The notes below the pieces were generated by a model, which did not search any database, was not told the DNA's origin, and saw nothing but the letters and a program-made list of their open reading frames with translations. From positions 192,743 to 256,742 of the forward strand of contig NZ_KK211307.1 of assembly GCF_000621565.1 (NCBI RefSeq): 64,000 bases of DNA, read 5' to 3'. Shown here one piece after another: positions 17,154 to 25,381 of this stretch. Every line of letters begins with the position of its first letter. The stretch's first letter is position 1. The position numbers and the translations under genes were made by a program. Source of the stretch: Butyrivibrio sp. LB2008. Lineage in GTDB: Bacteria; Bacillota; Clostridia; Lachnospirales; Lachnospiraceae.

Positions 17154-17182
17154 TTGATAATAATTTTTTTACATGATAAAAT
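17154..17182 (+). promoter_or_regulatory. Promoter upstream of the riboswitch
   Basis: TTGATA (17154-17159), a 17-base spacer and TAAAAT (17177-17182). Initiation near 17190 would place the aptamer at the start of the leader. Confidence 0.6.
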
Positions 17183-17224
17183 GTGAATAATTATTTACAC
17201 AATTTTCAGGCCGGATGTGAAATC

Positions 17225-17310
17225 ATATAGAATGTTTGGCAAACATATAGTGATGTATGGACGCAAAGTTGTAAATCTTTTAAAGTTATGAAAGATGGTT
17301 TGACTGCAAG
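17225..17310 (+). promoter_or_regulatory. Probable c-di-GMP-I (GEMM-I) riboswitch aptamer
   Basis: The diagnostic order is present: GGCAAAC (17238-17244), then a hairpin CATATA-GTGA-TGTATG with a GNRA-type tetraloop (17244-17259), then GGACGCAAAG (17259-17268), then a second stem ATCTTT/AAAGAT with a variable loop, then a 3' segment ending GACTGCAAG. In known GEMM-I RNAs the G before CAAAC contacts c-di-GMP, and it is G here; an A would suggest cGAMP. The 3' strand departs from consensus, so the call is probable, not certain. It lies upstream of a lysozyme gene. Confidence 0.7.
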
Positions 17311-17345
17311 ATAGTAGAGAAATCTGCTGTTTTGCAGTTTTTTTT
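17303..17345 (+). terminator. Expression-platform terminator of the riboswitch
   Basis: ACTGCAA and AGTAGA on the 5' side pair with TCTGCT and TTGCAGT on the 3' side, followed by eight or more T. The 5' arm overlaps the last bases of the aptamer, so aptamer closure and terminator formation should exclude each other. That would make ligand binding permit read-through (ON switch). The GC-rich hairpin at 17351-17380 follows. Confidence 0.75.
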
Positions 17346-17350
17346 AAAAT

Positions 17351-17380
17351 AGGAAAAGCGCTCTGCAGTGCGCGAAATGC
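17351..17380 (+). repeat. GC-rich dyad sharing sequence with 2579-2667
   Basis: AGGAAAAGCGCTC, then GCGC/GCGC pairing and CGCGAAATGC. The first 13 bases match the start of the hairpin cluster at 2580, and GCATTTCGCG there is the inverse of the end here. It lies in the leader of the GH25 gene. Confidence 0.4.
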
Positions 17381-17401
17381 TTTTTTATATAGAGGGGAGT
17401 T

Positions 17402-18145
17402 ATGTTGTCTGATAAGGCTAAGAAGTTAATTAAAATTTGTATTGGGACTATAAGTCTTTTGGCTGTACTTGGAGTTGCTGTTGCTCTTCTTATGTACAAC
17501 GGATATATACAGGTTAATCATATAAGCAGAAGAAAATATCCTGTTGTCGGAGTTGATGTGTCATCGTATCAGGGAGATATCGATTGGAATGTGCTGGCTT
17601 CTCAGAATATTCAGTTTGCGTTTATAAAAGCAACGGAAGGATCGGGATATGTCGATCAGTATTTTAAGACCAATTGGGAGAATGCAGCGGGCACGGATCT
17701 GCGCATTGGTGCATATCACTTTTTCAGCTTTGAATCTCCTGGAAAAAATCAGGCAAGTAACTTTATCGGTACTGTCGGAGATAAGGAAGGCATGCTTCCG
17801 CCTGTTATAGATGTTGAGTACTACGGAAGTTTTAGGTCTGCGGGCGATATAGATGCAAAGGGGATTGCAAAAGAGCTTCGCGACATGGTGGATGAACTTT
17901 TCGCCAACTACGGCGTAAAGCCGATAATATATGTCAGTAAGGAAAGCTATGAGACTATTGTAAAAGACGGTTTCAATGATTGTCCTTTGTGGTACCGAAG
18001 TGTCTATTCCAAAGTTCCGAGGGATGTGAACTGGACTTTCTGGCAGTGTTCAAACAGGAAAAGACTTGATGGATACAACGGGGCTGAAACTTATATAGAT
18101 CTTAATGTATTTAACGGAAGCAAAGATAGTTTTATGTCTTACTGA
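17402..18145 (+). CDS. GH25 lysozyme-like muramidase, membrane-anchored
   Basis: A 247-residue protein. One N-terminal transmembrane segment (~10-32) and a short linker lead to a complete GH25 domain (~46-245). The catalytic signature is GVDVSSYQGDIDW near the start and DVEYYG (Asp137, Glu139) on the later strand. It hydrolyses the MurNAc-GlcNAc bond of peptidoglycan at the outer face of the membrane. ATG 17402 has GAGGGGAG directly upstream. The leader carries a probable c-di-GMP riboswitch, suggesting wall remodelling tied to the lifestyle signal. Confidence 0.9.
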   Translation: MLSDKAKKLIKICIGTISLLAVLGVAVALLMYNGYIQVNHISRRKYPVVGVDVSSYQGDIDWNVLASQNIQFAFIKATEGSGYVDQYFKTNWENAAGTDLRIGAYHFFSFESPGKNQASNFIGTVGDKEGMLPPVIDVEYYGSFRSAGDIDAKGIAKELRDMVDELFANYGVKPIIYVSKESYETIVKDGFNDCPLWYRSVYSKVPRDVNWTFWQCSNRKRLDGYNGAETYIDLNVFNGSKDSFMSY

Positions 18146-18187
18146 CATAAAGGATTGTTTGGGGAGAAAGTGAATGAGTGACAGGTT

Positions 18188-19666
18188 ATGAAAAACAACC
18201 GTAAAGTTGATGAAGTAATTGAGATTGCAATGCCTACAGAGTATGAAGAGGAAAAGGTGTGGGCGAAGAAAAATGTAAATAAGTTTTTGGTGCTAAATCG
18301 TGTGACGCATATTCTTTCGATTATTTTACTTATCTCGCTGTATATGCAGACGCGAGGGATGATAGGGGAGTATATATTCGTTCCTATATTATGGGCTTTT
18401 TTTATTATTACCTGCATTTATTCGAAGCGCAGAAAGAAATTTATAAATGAACTGACATGTAAAGTACAAAAGGAGTGTAGTCCTGATGAAGGGCTGACAC
18501 GTTATTGTTATTATCTGCAAAAGATCAGAAAGAAAAAGATAAATTTATCGGGGATATATTTTTATGTCGGCGTGGCATTGGTTCGTTCGGGACAAAATAA
18601 TGCTGCGGGCAAGATAATAAAGCTTATTGATCTTAACTGTAAGGGTAAAAACAGTATTTTTTTCAGAGAATGTATTCGTTCCCTTGTGGCGGAATACTAT
18701 ATGGATGCGGAGAGTTTGCATGATTGTGCAACTACGGTTCAGAAGCTGAAAATCAGATTCAAAAAAGGAAGCATGGTTGAGAAAGAATATAACAGGCTGT
18801 TATTAAATGACAATTTTGCTTTTGGATTTGAAAACGGAAAGTATGAAGAGCTGCGCAAGGAGCTGACGGCTCGTTTTAATGAAGAAAAGATATTACTTGA
18901 TAAAGTATCGATAGCTTATAAGATATATCTTTTGGCCAAGAAAACAGAAGATACTGATAAAGCTGAAGGATGCAGACGATACATTTTGGAGAACGGCGGA
19001 ACGACATGGTACAGGAAGGCTGTTGAAGACGGTTTTGCCAGAGAAATGAAAAAGTCTGATTTTCCGGACTATGGGGTGAGCGAGGAGAAGCTTAAAGCCT
19101 CGAGCAAGATAAATCCGAGAAGATTCATAATTCTTGCAGTGTATTTTTTCCTGGCATATACGATTGCCGTTAAGCCTTTCATGATCGGATATAGTTTCAG
19201 GAAAGCTACCGAGGATGAGATAGAAAACTTTGGCGGAGCTAAGATCTGCAGTATATACAGCCTTGTAGAGTATAAAAACTTTCCGAAGGCATACGGACAG
19301 CTTATGACTTTGTTCGGAGATGCGGATTCTGAGACTGAGGATCTTGAAAATCAGTATACATACTTTATATGTGCGATGAAGAAAAACGGCGAGAAACATA
19401 TTATTATGGCATACAGCGGAGCGACGGGGCCTGCCATCTGCGGGACTGAAGATGATGAAAAGGCAGCTAAGGAGCTAGTAAAGCTGATTCGCAGGACTAA
19501 GCCGAAGGATTATGACTACGAAGGTTATTATATGGACGGTCCATGTAAGGAATATATGGGAGTTAAGCATGGCAGACCATATATGCGTGAAGAGGAGCTT
19601 AATCTTTCGAATGAAGAGTTTAATGAACTATGGGAGCGCATTTGCGGCGGAGAGAGTGACGGATAA
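18188..19666 (+). CDS. Hypothetical membrane protein with TPR-like middle
   Basis: A 492-residue protein, not recognised. Two hydrophobic segments near residues 38-80 are followed by a helical region (~95-300) with a tetratricopeptide-like feel (ALVRSGQNNAAGKIIKLID). A further helix near 315-335 precedes a C-terminal soluble domain (~340-492) containing KNGEKHIIMAYSG and DYEGYYMDGP. Translation may be weak, with only ACAGG before the ATG. It follows the GH25 gene by 42 bases and may be in the same transcript, but nothing shows a shared function. Confidence 0.55.
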   Translation: MKNNRKVDEVIEIAMPTEYEEEKVWAKKNVNKFLVLNRVTHILSIILLISLYMQTRGMIGEYIFVPILWAFFIITCIYSKRRKKFINELTCKVQKECSPDEGLTRYCYYLQKIRKKKINLSGIYFYVGVALVRSGQNNAAGKIIKLIDLNCKGKNSIFFRECIRSLVAEYYMDAESLHDCATTVQKLKIRFKKGSMVEKEYNRLLLNDNFAFGFENGKYEELRKELTARFNEEKILLDKVSIAYKIYLLAKKTEDTDKAEGCRRYILENGGTTWYRKAVEDGFAREMKKSDFPDYGVSEEKLKASSKINPRRFIILAVYFFLAYTIAVKPFMIGYSFRKATEDEIENFGGAKICSIYSLVEYKNFPKAYGQLMTLFGDADSETEDLENQYTYFICAMKKNGEKHIIMAYSGATGPAICGTEDDEKAAKELVKLIRRTKPKDYDYEGYYMDGPCKEYMGVKHGRPYMREEELNLSNEEFNELWERICGGESDG

Positions 19667-19745
19667 GGGAGCTAATTGTAATTAGAGGTATGAATATTTT
19701 TAATGATGCATTATGGGGATAATGCATGTGGGGAGGAAAGAGTTT

Positions 19746-20879
19746 ATGGGGAAGCTTAATTTGGTTATTGAGATTATGGTTTTTGCGATTCCGATCGCGA
19801 TTACGATTTTTAATTTGATCTGTATGCTTTTTATGTATAAGCAGGATGATATTGATATAGGGCGATTTACCGATCTGAGGAATTTGGTATGGGCAATAAC
19901 ACTGATTGTCGGAAGCATTGCTTCATATCTATGGCTTGATTTAACCGGGGTGAAGTTTTTTTATCGCTGGAATACACAGCTTTATGGTAACGATCTTCAT
20001 CAACCGGTGTGGTCGGGGGCTCTTTTGACGCTTGCAGTTATAGCTACGCTGGGATTTATTGGGGCGCTTGTTCTAAAAAGCAGTAATGTAAACGGAGTTC
20101 CTCCGCTTATTACGGTTTTTTGTATTGCTTCAATGTATCTGGCGCTTACGATAATGGTGATCTTTGCTATTCAGCTGTCAAATGAATTTAATTATGTCTG
20201 GCCATGCTATATATTCCTTGCGAATGTTTTGATGATGTCGATCACTATAATCAGGATGAAGATTTCACAGTGGAACAGTGTTGAACAGCACTGCAGTGAG
20301 AATTACGGAAAAAATGCTTATATCAAGAAGTTAAACACAATACTTTTAAAGTCTGAGAAATGGCCTGTTTATGCGCTATTGTTTATGATACCGATCTTGG
20401 GAATAATTGTTGCGGTGCTGGTACTTTTTGGACAGGAACCGACTGCAATCATAAAGGTGTGGACGGAGACTTCGGATTGGGCATTATCTCAGAGAATTGG
20501 GCCACAGAATCTTCCAAGTGACGGACATTATCTGTGCACTGTGGCAGCAGGCGGACATAAGAGAATTGTAAAACCGCTCAGGATGGGTGAAAGACATGGG
20601 CATGAGATTGTTGTGAATCGCCAGCTTATGATAGCTAACGCATTTGAGAATGTTCTTGAGGAAAAAACTCCGAGGATGCACAGGGGTATCAGAGATTTTT
20701 ATGATAAGTACGGATTTCCCATTGCGAACTATATTAGGAATAATAAGATTGCCTGCGACATAACTTATTTTGTGATGAAACCTTTGGAGTGGATTTTCCT
20801 TGTGGTTCTGTATCTTGTTGATGTGAATCCCGAGAACAGGATCGCAGTGCAGTATATGCCAAGGAAACAGGCTTGCTGA
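19746..20879 (+). CDS. DUF6688-like membrane protein, paralogue 1
   Basis: A 377-residue protein. The N-terminal half has about six transmembrane helices. The C-terminal half is a conserved domain with HYLCTVAAGGHKRIVKPLR, GERHGHEIVVNRQLMIANAF and a final hydrophobic stretch PLEWIFLVVLYLVDVNPENR. I recall such proteins as DUF6688; function unknown. The start is ATG 19746, preceded by GGGGAGGAAAG; an earlier in-frame ATG at 19713 has no site. Two further paralogues follow at 22291 and 23414. The many His, Cys and Arg residues of the C-terminal domain may bind a ligand or metal; that is a guess. Confidence 0.7.
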   Translation: MGKLNLVIEIMVFAIPIAITIFNLICMLFMYKQDDIDIGRFTDLRNLVWAITLIVGSIASYLWLDLTGVKFFYRWNTQLYGNDLHQPVWSGALLTLAVIATLGFIGALVLKSSNVNGVPPLITVFCIASMYLALTIMVIFAIQLSNEFNYVWPCYIFLANVLMMSITIIRMKISQWNSVEQHCSENYGKNAYIKKLNTILLKSEKWPVYALLFMIPILGIIVAVLVLFGQEPTAIIKVWTETSDWALSQRIGPQNLPSDGHYLCTVAAGGHKRIVKPLRMGERHGHEIVVNRQLMIANAFENVLEEKTPRMHRGIRDFYDKYGFPIANYIRNNKIACDITYFVMKPLEWIFLVVLYLVDVNPENRIAVQYMPRKQAC

Positions 20880-20906
20880 TAAGTTATGCGGGTTTAGAGA
20901 AATGAT

Positions 20907-21266
20907 ATGAAGATATTTAGAGATAATAAAGAAAAAACGGTCGTGATGATAGGCTTAGGTTCAGTTGCTGTTGCGGCGATGCCATTTATTATAATAGCCA
21001 TTATTCTAAGCGGAAATCGCAAGGCTATTTATAAATCTCCGGAAGGAACAAACAGGATAACGTTAAAGTATGATTTTGTGAGCAGGCCGTCAGTGATATA
21101 CAAAGGCGATACGATCTGGGAATACCAGGGCGCAGGCTTTATGGAAGATGTGTCTTTTGATATTGACTGGATTTCAGAGGATTCTTTTTATATAAGATAT
21201 GAGGATGAAATGCATGATGGAAAGTTTGCGGAGGAGTTTGAGATAACTCTGCCGCAGGGGAAGTGA
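20907..21266 (+). CDS. Hypothetical single-pass membrane protein
   Basis: A 119-residue protein, not recognised. One transmembrane segment (~12-35) follows a charged N-terminus. The remaining ~80 residues are soluble and beta-rich with several aromatic residues (GDTIWEYQGAGFMEDVSFDID, shortened view). It sits between the first DUF6688-like gene and the hairpin array, so the array may lie in its 3' untranslated region. Confidence 0.5.
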   Translation: MKIFRDNKEKTVVMIGLGSVAVAAMPFIIIAIILSGNRKAIYKSPEGTNRITLKYDFVSRPSVIYKGDTIWEYQGAGFMEDVSFDIDWISEDSFYIRYEDEMHDGKFAEEFEITLPQGK

Positions 21267-21293
21267 TTGGAATTGGCAATTTGCAATTGAAGC

Positions 21294-21715
21294 CACAGAT
21301 AAGAAGGGAATAATGAGTATTAGTTATCTGTGAATTATGGTGGCGTTACTCAATAAGGCTCGAGAAAGTGTTTGGAAATACAGATAAGAAGAGAATGATT
21401 TGCATTATTTATCTGTGATTTCTGGACATATTATGCATAAGAAGTACTGAAAATCCAGATAAACAAAGGATAATTGGTATCAGTTATCTGTGTTTTCAGG
21501 ACTTGCGTTGCATAGAATTGTGAAAAAACACAGATAAAAGTGGTATAAGTGATCTTGATTATCTGGAAATCGGTTATGGATTACATGGAAAGAGGTATAT
21601 AAACACAGATAAGAGTGACATAAGAGCTAATGGTTATCTGTAAATTATATATTTGGTGTAAAGAGATAAGCATTGAAGCACAGATAAAGGCGACGTAGTT
21701 TGATGATCAATCTGT
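21294..21715. repeat. Tandem array of six 35-nt hairpins with 75-nt period
   Basis: CAGATAA starts at 21296, 21381, 21456, 21531, 21606 and 21681 (steps 85, 75, 75, 75, 75). Five of them are followed exactly 28 bases later by TTATCTG, closing a 35-nt dyad; the sixth has AATCTG. Inside the dyads a second stem is kept by paired changes at the same columns: AATA/TATT, AATG/CATT and GATA/TATC in units 1-3. The 40-nt spacers are diverged copies of each other. It fills the 529-base gap 21267-21795; no gene is seen there. There are no cas genes and the dyads are not identical, so it is not CRISPR. Confidence 0.85.
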
Positions 21716-21795
21716 AGAAGCAAGTACATAAACGCAAAATAATACAGGTGCTTGCATGGATATAAGAAAACCATAATATCGCTTGGATAGGATGA

Positions 21796-22284
21796 ATGAA
21801 TAACATAGAAGAAAAAGCAGATAGAATAGATAGACAGCAAGAATATGAAGATGAAGATAGAGATGACGAGACTCCTTTTATGAGTTCTTTTCCGGGAGTG
21901 CTTGTAGCTATGGTTGCAGGAGCAATCTTTGAAACAGTATATCTGATTGTCGGTGATCTTGGGATTGGCTACCTGATAGATCGTTTTGGCGGAGGCGAGA
22001 TGCTCGTATTGGGCTATGTGGCAATTGTGGCAATAATAGGTTTTTGTATTCTGACCGGATGTGATATAAGTGGCATTAGCTTTGTGGTAGCCGCTTTCTT
22101 GACTCATAAATTCTGGGAAATACATGACAGTGTTGTGTACTACAGACTTCATGGTAAGTTTATGCCTATGGCGGATGATATGGGATATTGCTTTTTCTTG
22201 ATGATGCTTGGGAGCATTTATATTATATGGATTCCTGCGATAATTATCGCTGTAATAATAAAAAGAAAAGATACGGAGAATTGA
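21796..22284 (+). CDS. Hypothetical membrane protein between DUF6688-like genes
   Basis: A 162-residue protein, not recognised. A strongly acidic and charged N-terminus (~1-30) precedes about four hydrophobic segments (near 33-55, 65-85, 88-105 and 132-155), ending in a basic tail (IIKRKDTE). ATAGGA precedes the ATG. The stop is 6 bases from the start of the next DUF6688-like gene, so the two are probably co-transcribed. Confidence 0.5.
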   Translation: MNNIEEKADRIDRQQEYEDEDRDDETPFMSSFPGVLVAMVAGAIFETVYLIVGDLGIGYLIDRFGGGEMLVLGYVAIVAIIGFCILTGCDISGISFVVAAFLTHKFWEIHDSVVYYRLHGKFMPMADDMGYCFFLMMLGSIYIIWIPAIIIAVIIKRKDTEN

Positions 22285-22290
22285 TTAGAT

Positions 22291-23364
22291 ATGCTTCTTG
22301 GTACTGCGTTTACCTTGGTGAACTTTTTGGGGATGATCCGAAATAGCGACGAATATAAGGATTCAAGGCCTTTTGTTTGGATAGCAACGTTGATCGTGGG
22401 AAGGATATATGTTTTTTTGTGGCTGGCATATTTTAATGTTGGCATGGGTGATTGGAATGTTCAGCTATATAACGATGAGTTACATGATTATATATGGTCC
22501 GGAGGATGGATTACAATAAAGGTAATATACATTATAGGACTTATTGGCGGGATTATACTATTTAAGAGAGATGTAAATAAAACTCCGCCTCTTGTGACGG
22601 TTCTTTGCATCGCATCTATGTATCTTGCACTGGGAGTTTTGGTGGTGCAATGTATACAGATGAACAAGAACGGAATAGCGGCGATGTGTTTTTTATATGT
22701 GCTAAATATTTTTATGATGGCAATTACTTTGCTTAAAATAAAGATACAGGAATGGTACAGTGTCAAAGAACATAGTGTCGAAAACTATGGTAAAAATGCT
22801 TTTATTATTAAAATGAATAAATTCCTTATGAAGGCATGGGCTTGGCCAATTGTTGCGATTTTATTTATGATGCCTTTACTGGGAATTATAATTGCAGTAC
22901 TTGTTCTCTTCGGACAGGAGCCTGATGCAATCGTGAAGGCATGGACAGAGACTGCTGACTGGACCTTTTCGCAGAGAGTGGCACCACAGAATCTGTATTA
23001 TGATGAACATTATCTGTGCACGGTGGCAGCAGGCGGACATAGGAAAATTGTAAAGCCGCTCAGGATGGGCGAAAGACATGGACATAAGGTTATAGTGAAC
23101 CGCCAGCTTATGATAGCGAATGCGTTTGAAAATGTTCTTGAAGAAAAGACACCGAAGATGCATCGTGTTATAAGGAATTTTTACGATAAGTACGGATTCC
23201 CGATTGCAGATTATATAAGAACGAACAAGGTTGCTTGTGACATAACCTATATTGTCATGAAGCCGCTTGAGTGGCTGTTTCTCATCGTGTTATATCTTGT
23301 CGATGTAAATCCGGAGAACAGGATTGTAGTGCAGTATATGCACAGGAGTACAGATAAACAGTGA
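22291..23364 (+). CDS. DUF6688-like membrane protein, paralogue 2 (short N-terminus)
   Basis: A 357-residue paralogue of the proteins at 19746 and 23414. It lacks roughly the first 20-25 residues, that is much of the first transmembrane helix, relative to them. The upstream frame is closed by a stop, so the shorter start is real or the gene has lost its beginning. The C-terminal third (from ~22996) is almost identical in DNA to the same part of paralogue 3, whereas the N-terminal parts differ widely. The end of the gene (TDKQ) overlaps a CAGATAA motif like those of the array. Confidence 0.7.
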   Translation: MLLGTAFTLVNFLGMIRNSDEYKDSRPFVWIATLIVGRIYVFLWLAYFNVGMGDWNVQLYNDELHDYIWSGGWITIKVIYIIGLIGGIILFKRDVNKTPPLVTVLCIASMYLALGVLVVQCIQMNKNGIAAMCFLYVLNIFMMAITLLKIKIQEWYSVKEHSVENYGKNAFIIKMNKFLMKAWAWPIVAILFMMPLLGIIIAVLVLFGQEPDAIVKAWTETADWTFSQRVAPQNLYYDEHYLCTVAAGGHRKIVKPLRMGERHGHKVIVNRQLMIANAFENVLEEKTPKMHRVIRNFYDKYGFPIADYIRTNKVACDITYIVMKPLEWLFLIVLYLVDVNPENRIVVQYMHRSTDKQ

Positions 23365-23413
23365 TGAGAATTAGTTGATAATGTTGTTTCTATTTTTCTT
23401 AAGTGAGTAAAAA

Positions 23414-24535
23414 ATGGAAGATGTAATTTCAAATATATATCAATTGCTGTTCTTTATAGGTATAGTGTTTGTTCCGGTGGCATGCTTTGGGAATTTTGAA
23501 TATCTTTTTTTCGGATGTAAGAAAAAGAAGATAAGGAATATCATTTGGCTTTTAACTCCTATTGTAGGGCTGTTTGATACATTTAATTGTCTGTGGCTCT
23601 GCGAGGTGCAAGTTACCAAATTATGGAGCGAGCAGCTTTATAATAATCAGACACACCAACCTCTTTGGCTTGGCGGTATTGTGACTTTGGGTGTTATATT
23701 TGCTGTTGGAATAGCAGGTGCCGTTATTCTTGTAGCTACAGATGTAAATAAGGTTCCCCCTCTTGTGACGGTTCTTTGTATTGCTGCAATGTATCTTACG
23801 CTTGCAATCTCATTGGCGTGGAGTGTTCAGGTAATAAGATCACTGGACGGAATGCTTATAATGCTTTGTCACATACTGCCCGGAAATCTCGTCATGATTG
23901 CAATCACAATTATCAAGGAAAAGATAAAGCAGTGGAACGGCGCCGAGCATCATGCGGATAATGAATTTGGAAAAAATACTTTTATCAAAAGATTGAATTT
24001 GATTCTTATGAAATCAGAAAAATGGCCAATCTATGCGGCTGTACTTATGTTACCTCTACTTGGCGTGATCGTTGCGATACTTGTTTTGTTCGGGCAGGAG
24101 CCTGATGCAGTCATCAAAGTATGGACGGAAACGTCGGACTGGACATTGTCGCAAAAGGTTGGACCGCAGAATATATATTATGATGAACATTATCTGTGCA
24201 CGGTGGCAGCAGGCGGACATAGGAAAATTGTAAAGCCGCTCAGGATGGGCGAAAGACATGGACATAAGGTTATAGTGAATCGCCAGCTTATGATAGCGAA
24301 TGCGTTTGAAAATGTTCTCGAAGAAAAGACACCGAAGATGCATCGTTTAATAAGAAATTTTTACGATAAGTACGGATTCCCAATTGCAGATTATATAAGA
24401 ACGAACAAGGTTGCCTGTGACATAACCTATATTGTTATGAAGCCGCTTGAGTGGCTGTTTCTCATTGTGTTATATCTTGTCGATGTAAATCCGGAGAATA
24501 GAATTGCAGTACAGTATATGCCAAGCAAAAATTAA
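23414..24535 (+). CDS. DUF6688-like membrane protein, paralogue 3
   Basis: A 373-residue protein with about six N-terminal transmembrane helices and the conserved C-terminal domain (HYLCTVAAGGHRKIVKPLR, GERHGHKVIVNRQL). Over about 345 bases from ~24176 to 24520 it differs from paralogue 2 at only about a dozen positions, mostly third codon positions, which suggests gene conversion. The cellular role is unknown. The preserved C-terminal domain in three adjacent copies suggests a common partner or ligand and variable membrane halves. Confidence 0.7.
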   Translation: MEDVISNIYQLLFFIGIVFVPVACFGNFEYLFFGCKKKKIRNIIWLLTPIVGLFDTFNCLWLCEVQVTKLWSEQLYNNQTHQPLWLGGIVTLGVIFAVGIAGAVILVATDVNKVPPLVTVLCIAAMYLTLAISLAWSVQVIRSLDGMLIMLCHILPGNLVMIAITIIKEKIKQWNGAEHHADNEFGKNTFIKRLNLILMKSEKWPIYAAVLMLPLLGVIVAILVLFGQEPDAVIKVWTETSDWTLSQKVGPQNIYYDEHYLCTVAAGGHRKIVKPLRMGERHGHKVIVNRQLMIANAFENVLEEKTPKMHRLIRNFYDKYGFPIADYIRTNKVACDITYIVMKPLEWLFLIVLYLVDVNPENRIAVQYMPSKN

Positions 24536-24547
24536 TAATGATCGAGA

Positions 24548-24587
24548 TAAGCACTATATCGGTAGTTTTGGCAGGTATAGTGCTTAT
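24548..24587. promoter_or_regulatory. Inverted repeat overlapping the nitroreductase promoter
   Basis: ATAAGCACTATA (from 24548) and TATAGTGCTTAT (to 24587) are perfect complements flanking TTGGCA (24568-24573). TATAAT follows at 24590-24595 with a TG one base before it, giving a 16-base spacer. The repeat could be an operator covering the promoter, or the end of the upstream transcript; there is no T-tract. Confidence 0.5.
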
Positions 24588-24662
24588 GTTATAATGAAGA
24601 CCAAGAAGAAATAAATAGTAGGATGAAAACTAAAAGCATTTGACAGATTAAAGGAGCGGGAT

Positions 24663-25187
24663 ATGAACGAGACTTTGAAGGTACTTGAGAGTAGACGTAG
24701 CTGTAGGAGTTTTAAGCCGGATATGATCAAGAAGGAAGAGCTTGATGCTATTATTAAGGCTGGAACATATGCTGCAAACGGAATGGGGCAGCAGAGCCCG
24801 GTGATCATTGCGGTGACAAGCAAGGAACTTCGCGATTCTGTCTCTGAGGAGAATAGGAAGATCGGCGGATGGGATGAGGGATTTGATCCTTTTTACGGAG
24901 CGCCGGTCATTTTGATTGTTCTTGCGGATAAGAGTATGCCTACGCATGTTTATGACGGATCGCTGGTCATGGGTAATCTGATGAATGCGGCGGAGAGTCT
25001 TGGAGTTGCAAGCATCTGGATTCACAGGGCAAAAGAGGAGTTTGATTCCGATTTTGGTAAGAATCTTCTTAAGAAACTTGGAATCACCGGTGACTACGAG
25101 GGAATCGGACATTGTGCACTCGGATATGCCGCACAGCCGCCAAGAGAAGCTGCGCCGAGAAAAGAAGATTATGTTTATTTTGCTTAA
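24663..25187 (+). CDS. Nitroreductase-family flavoprotein
   Basis: A 174-residue FMN-dependent oxidoreductase fold: RRSCRSFKPDMI near the N-terminus binds FMN phosphate, followed by AGTYAANGMGQQSP, and GIGHCALGYAAQPP near the C-terminus. This is the short (NfsB/SagB-like, ~170-190 aa) form. It uses NAD(P)H to reduce quinones, nitro compounds or flavins; the physiological substrate is unknown. The start has AAAGGAGCGGG upstream. It is a single-gene unit between an operator-like dyad and a strong terminator. Confidence 0.87.
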   Translation: MNETLKVLESRRSCRSFKPDMIKKEELDAIIKAGTYAANGMGQQSPVIIAVTSKELRDSVSEENRKIGGWDEGFDPFYGAPVILIVLADKSMPTHVYDGSLVMGNLMNAAESLGVASIWIHRAKEEFDSDFGKNLLKKLGITGDYEGIGHCALGYAAQPPREAAPRKEDYVYFA

Positions 25188-25212
25188 GAATAGTCCCATG
25201 CACATAAAATTT

Positions 25213-25259
25213 ATAGACCGATAATTCAGCTAAGTCTGATATTATCGGTCTATTTTTTT
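25213..25259 (+). terminator. Strong terminator after the nitroreductase gene
   Basis: A perfect 13-bp stem ATAGACCGATAAT (25213-25225) with ATTATCGGTCTAT (25241-25253), followed by TTTTTT. Confidence 0.93.
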
Positions 25260-25381
25260 GCGAGGTAATTAAAAATATATGAAATTATTTCGTTTAACTC
25301 ATTTAATTGTTGCGAATTATACAATAAGGCAGTAAAATATGTAGCAGACGTGTTAAAAAATTATCAGTAGGAAGTGGATTA

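Noticed and set aside
21294-21715. CRISPR array
   Set aside because: Units are imperfect dyads with variable interiors, the spacers are diverged copies of each other, and no cas gene is present.
21634-22152. Minus-strand open frame overlapping the hairpin array and the 162-residue membrane gene
   Set aside because: The product is Tyr/His/Cys-rich without a recognisable fold, has no initiation site, and shadows a better plus-strand frame.
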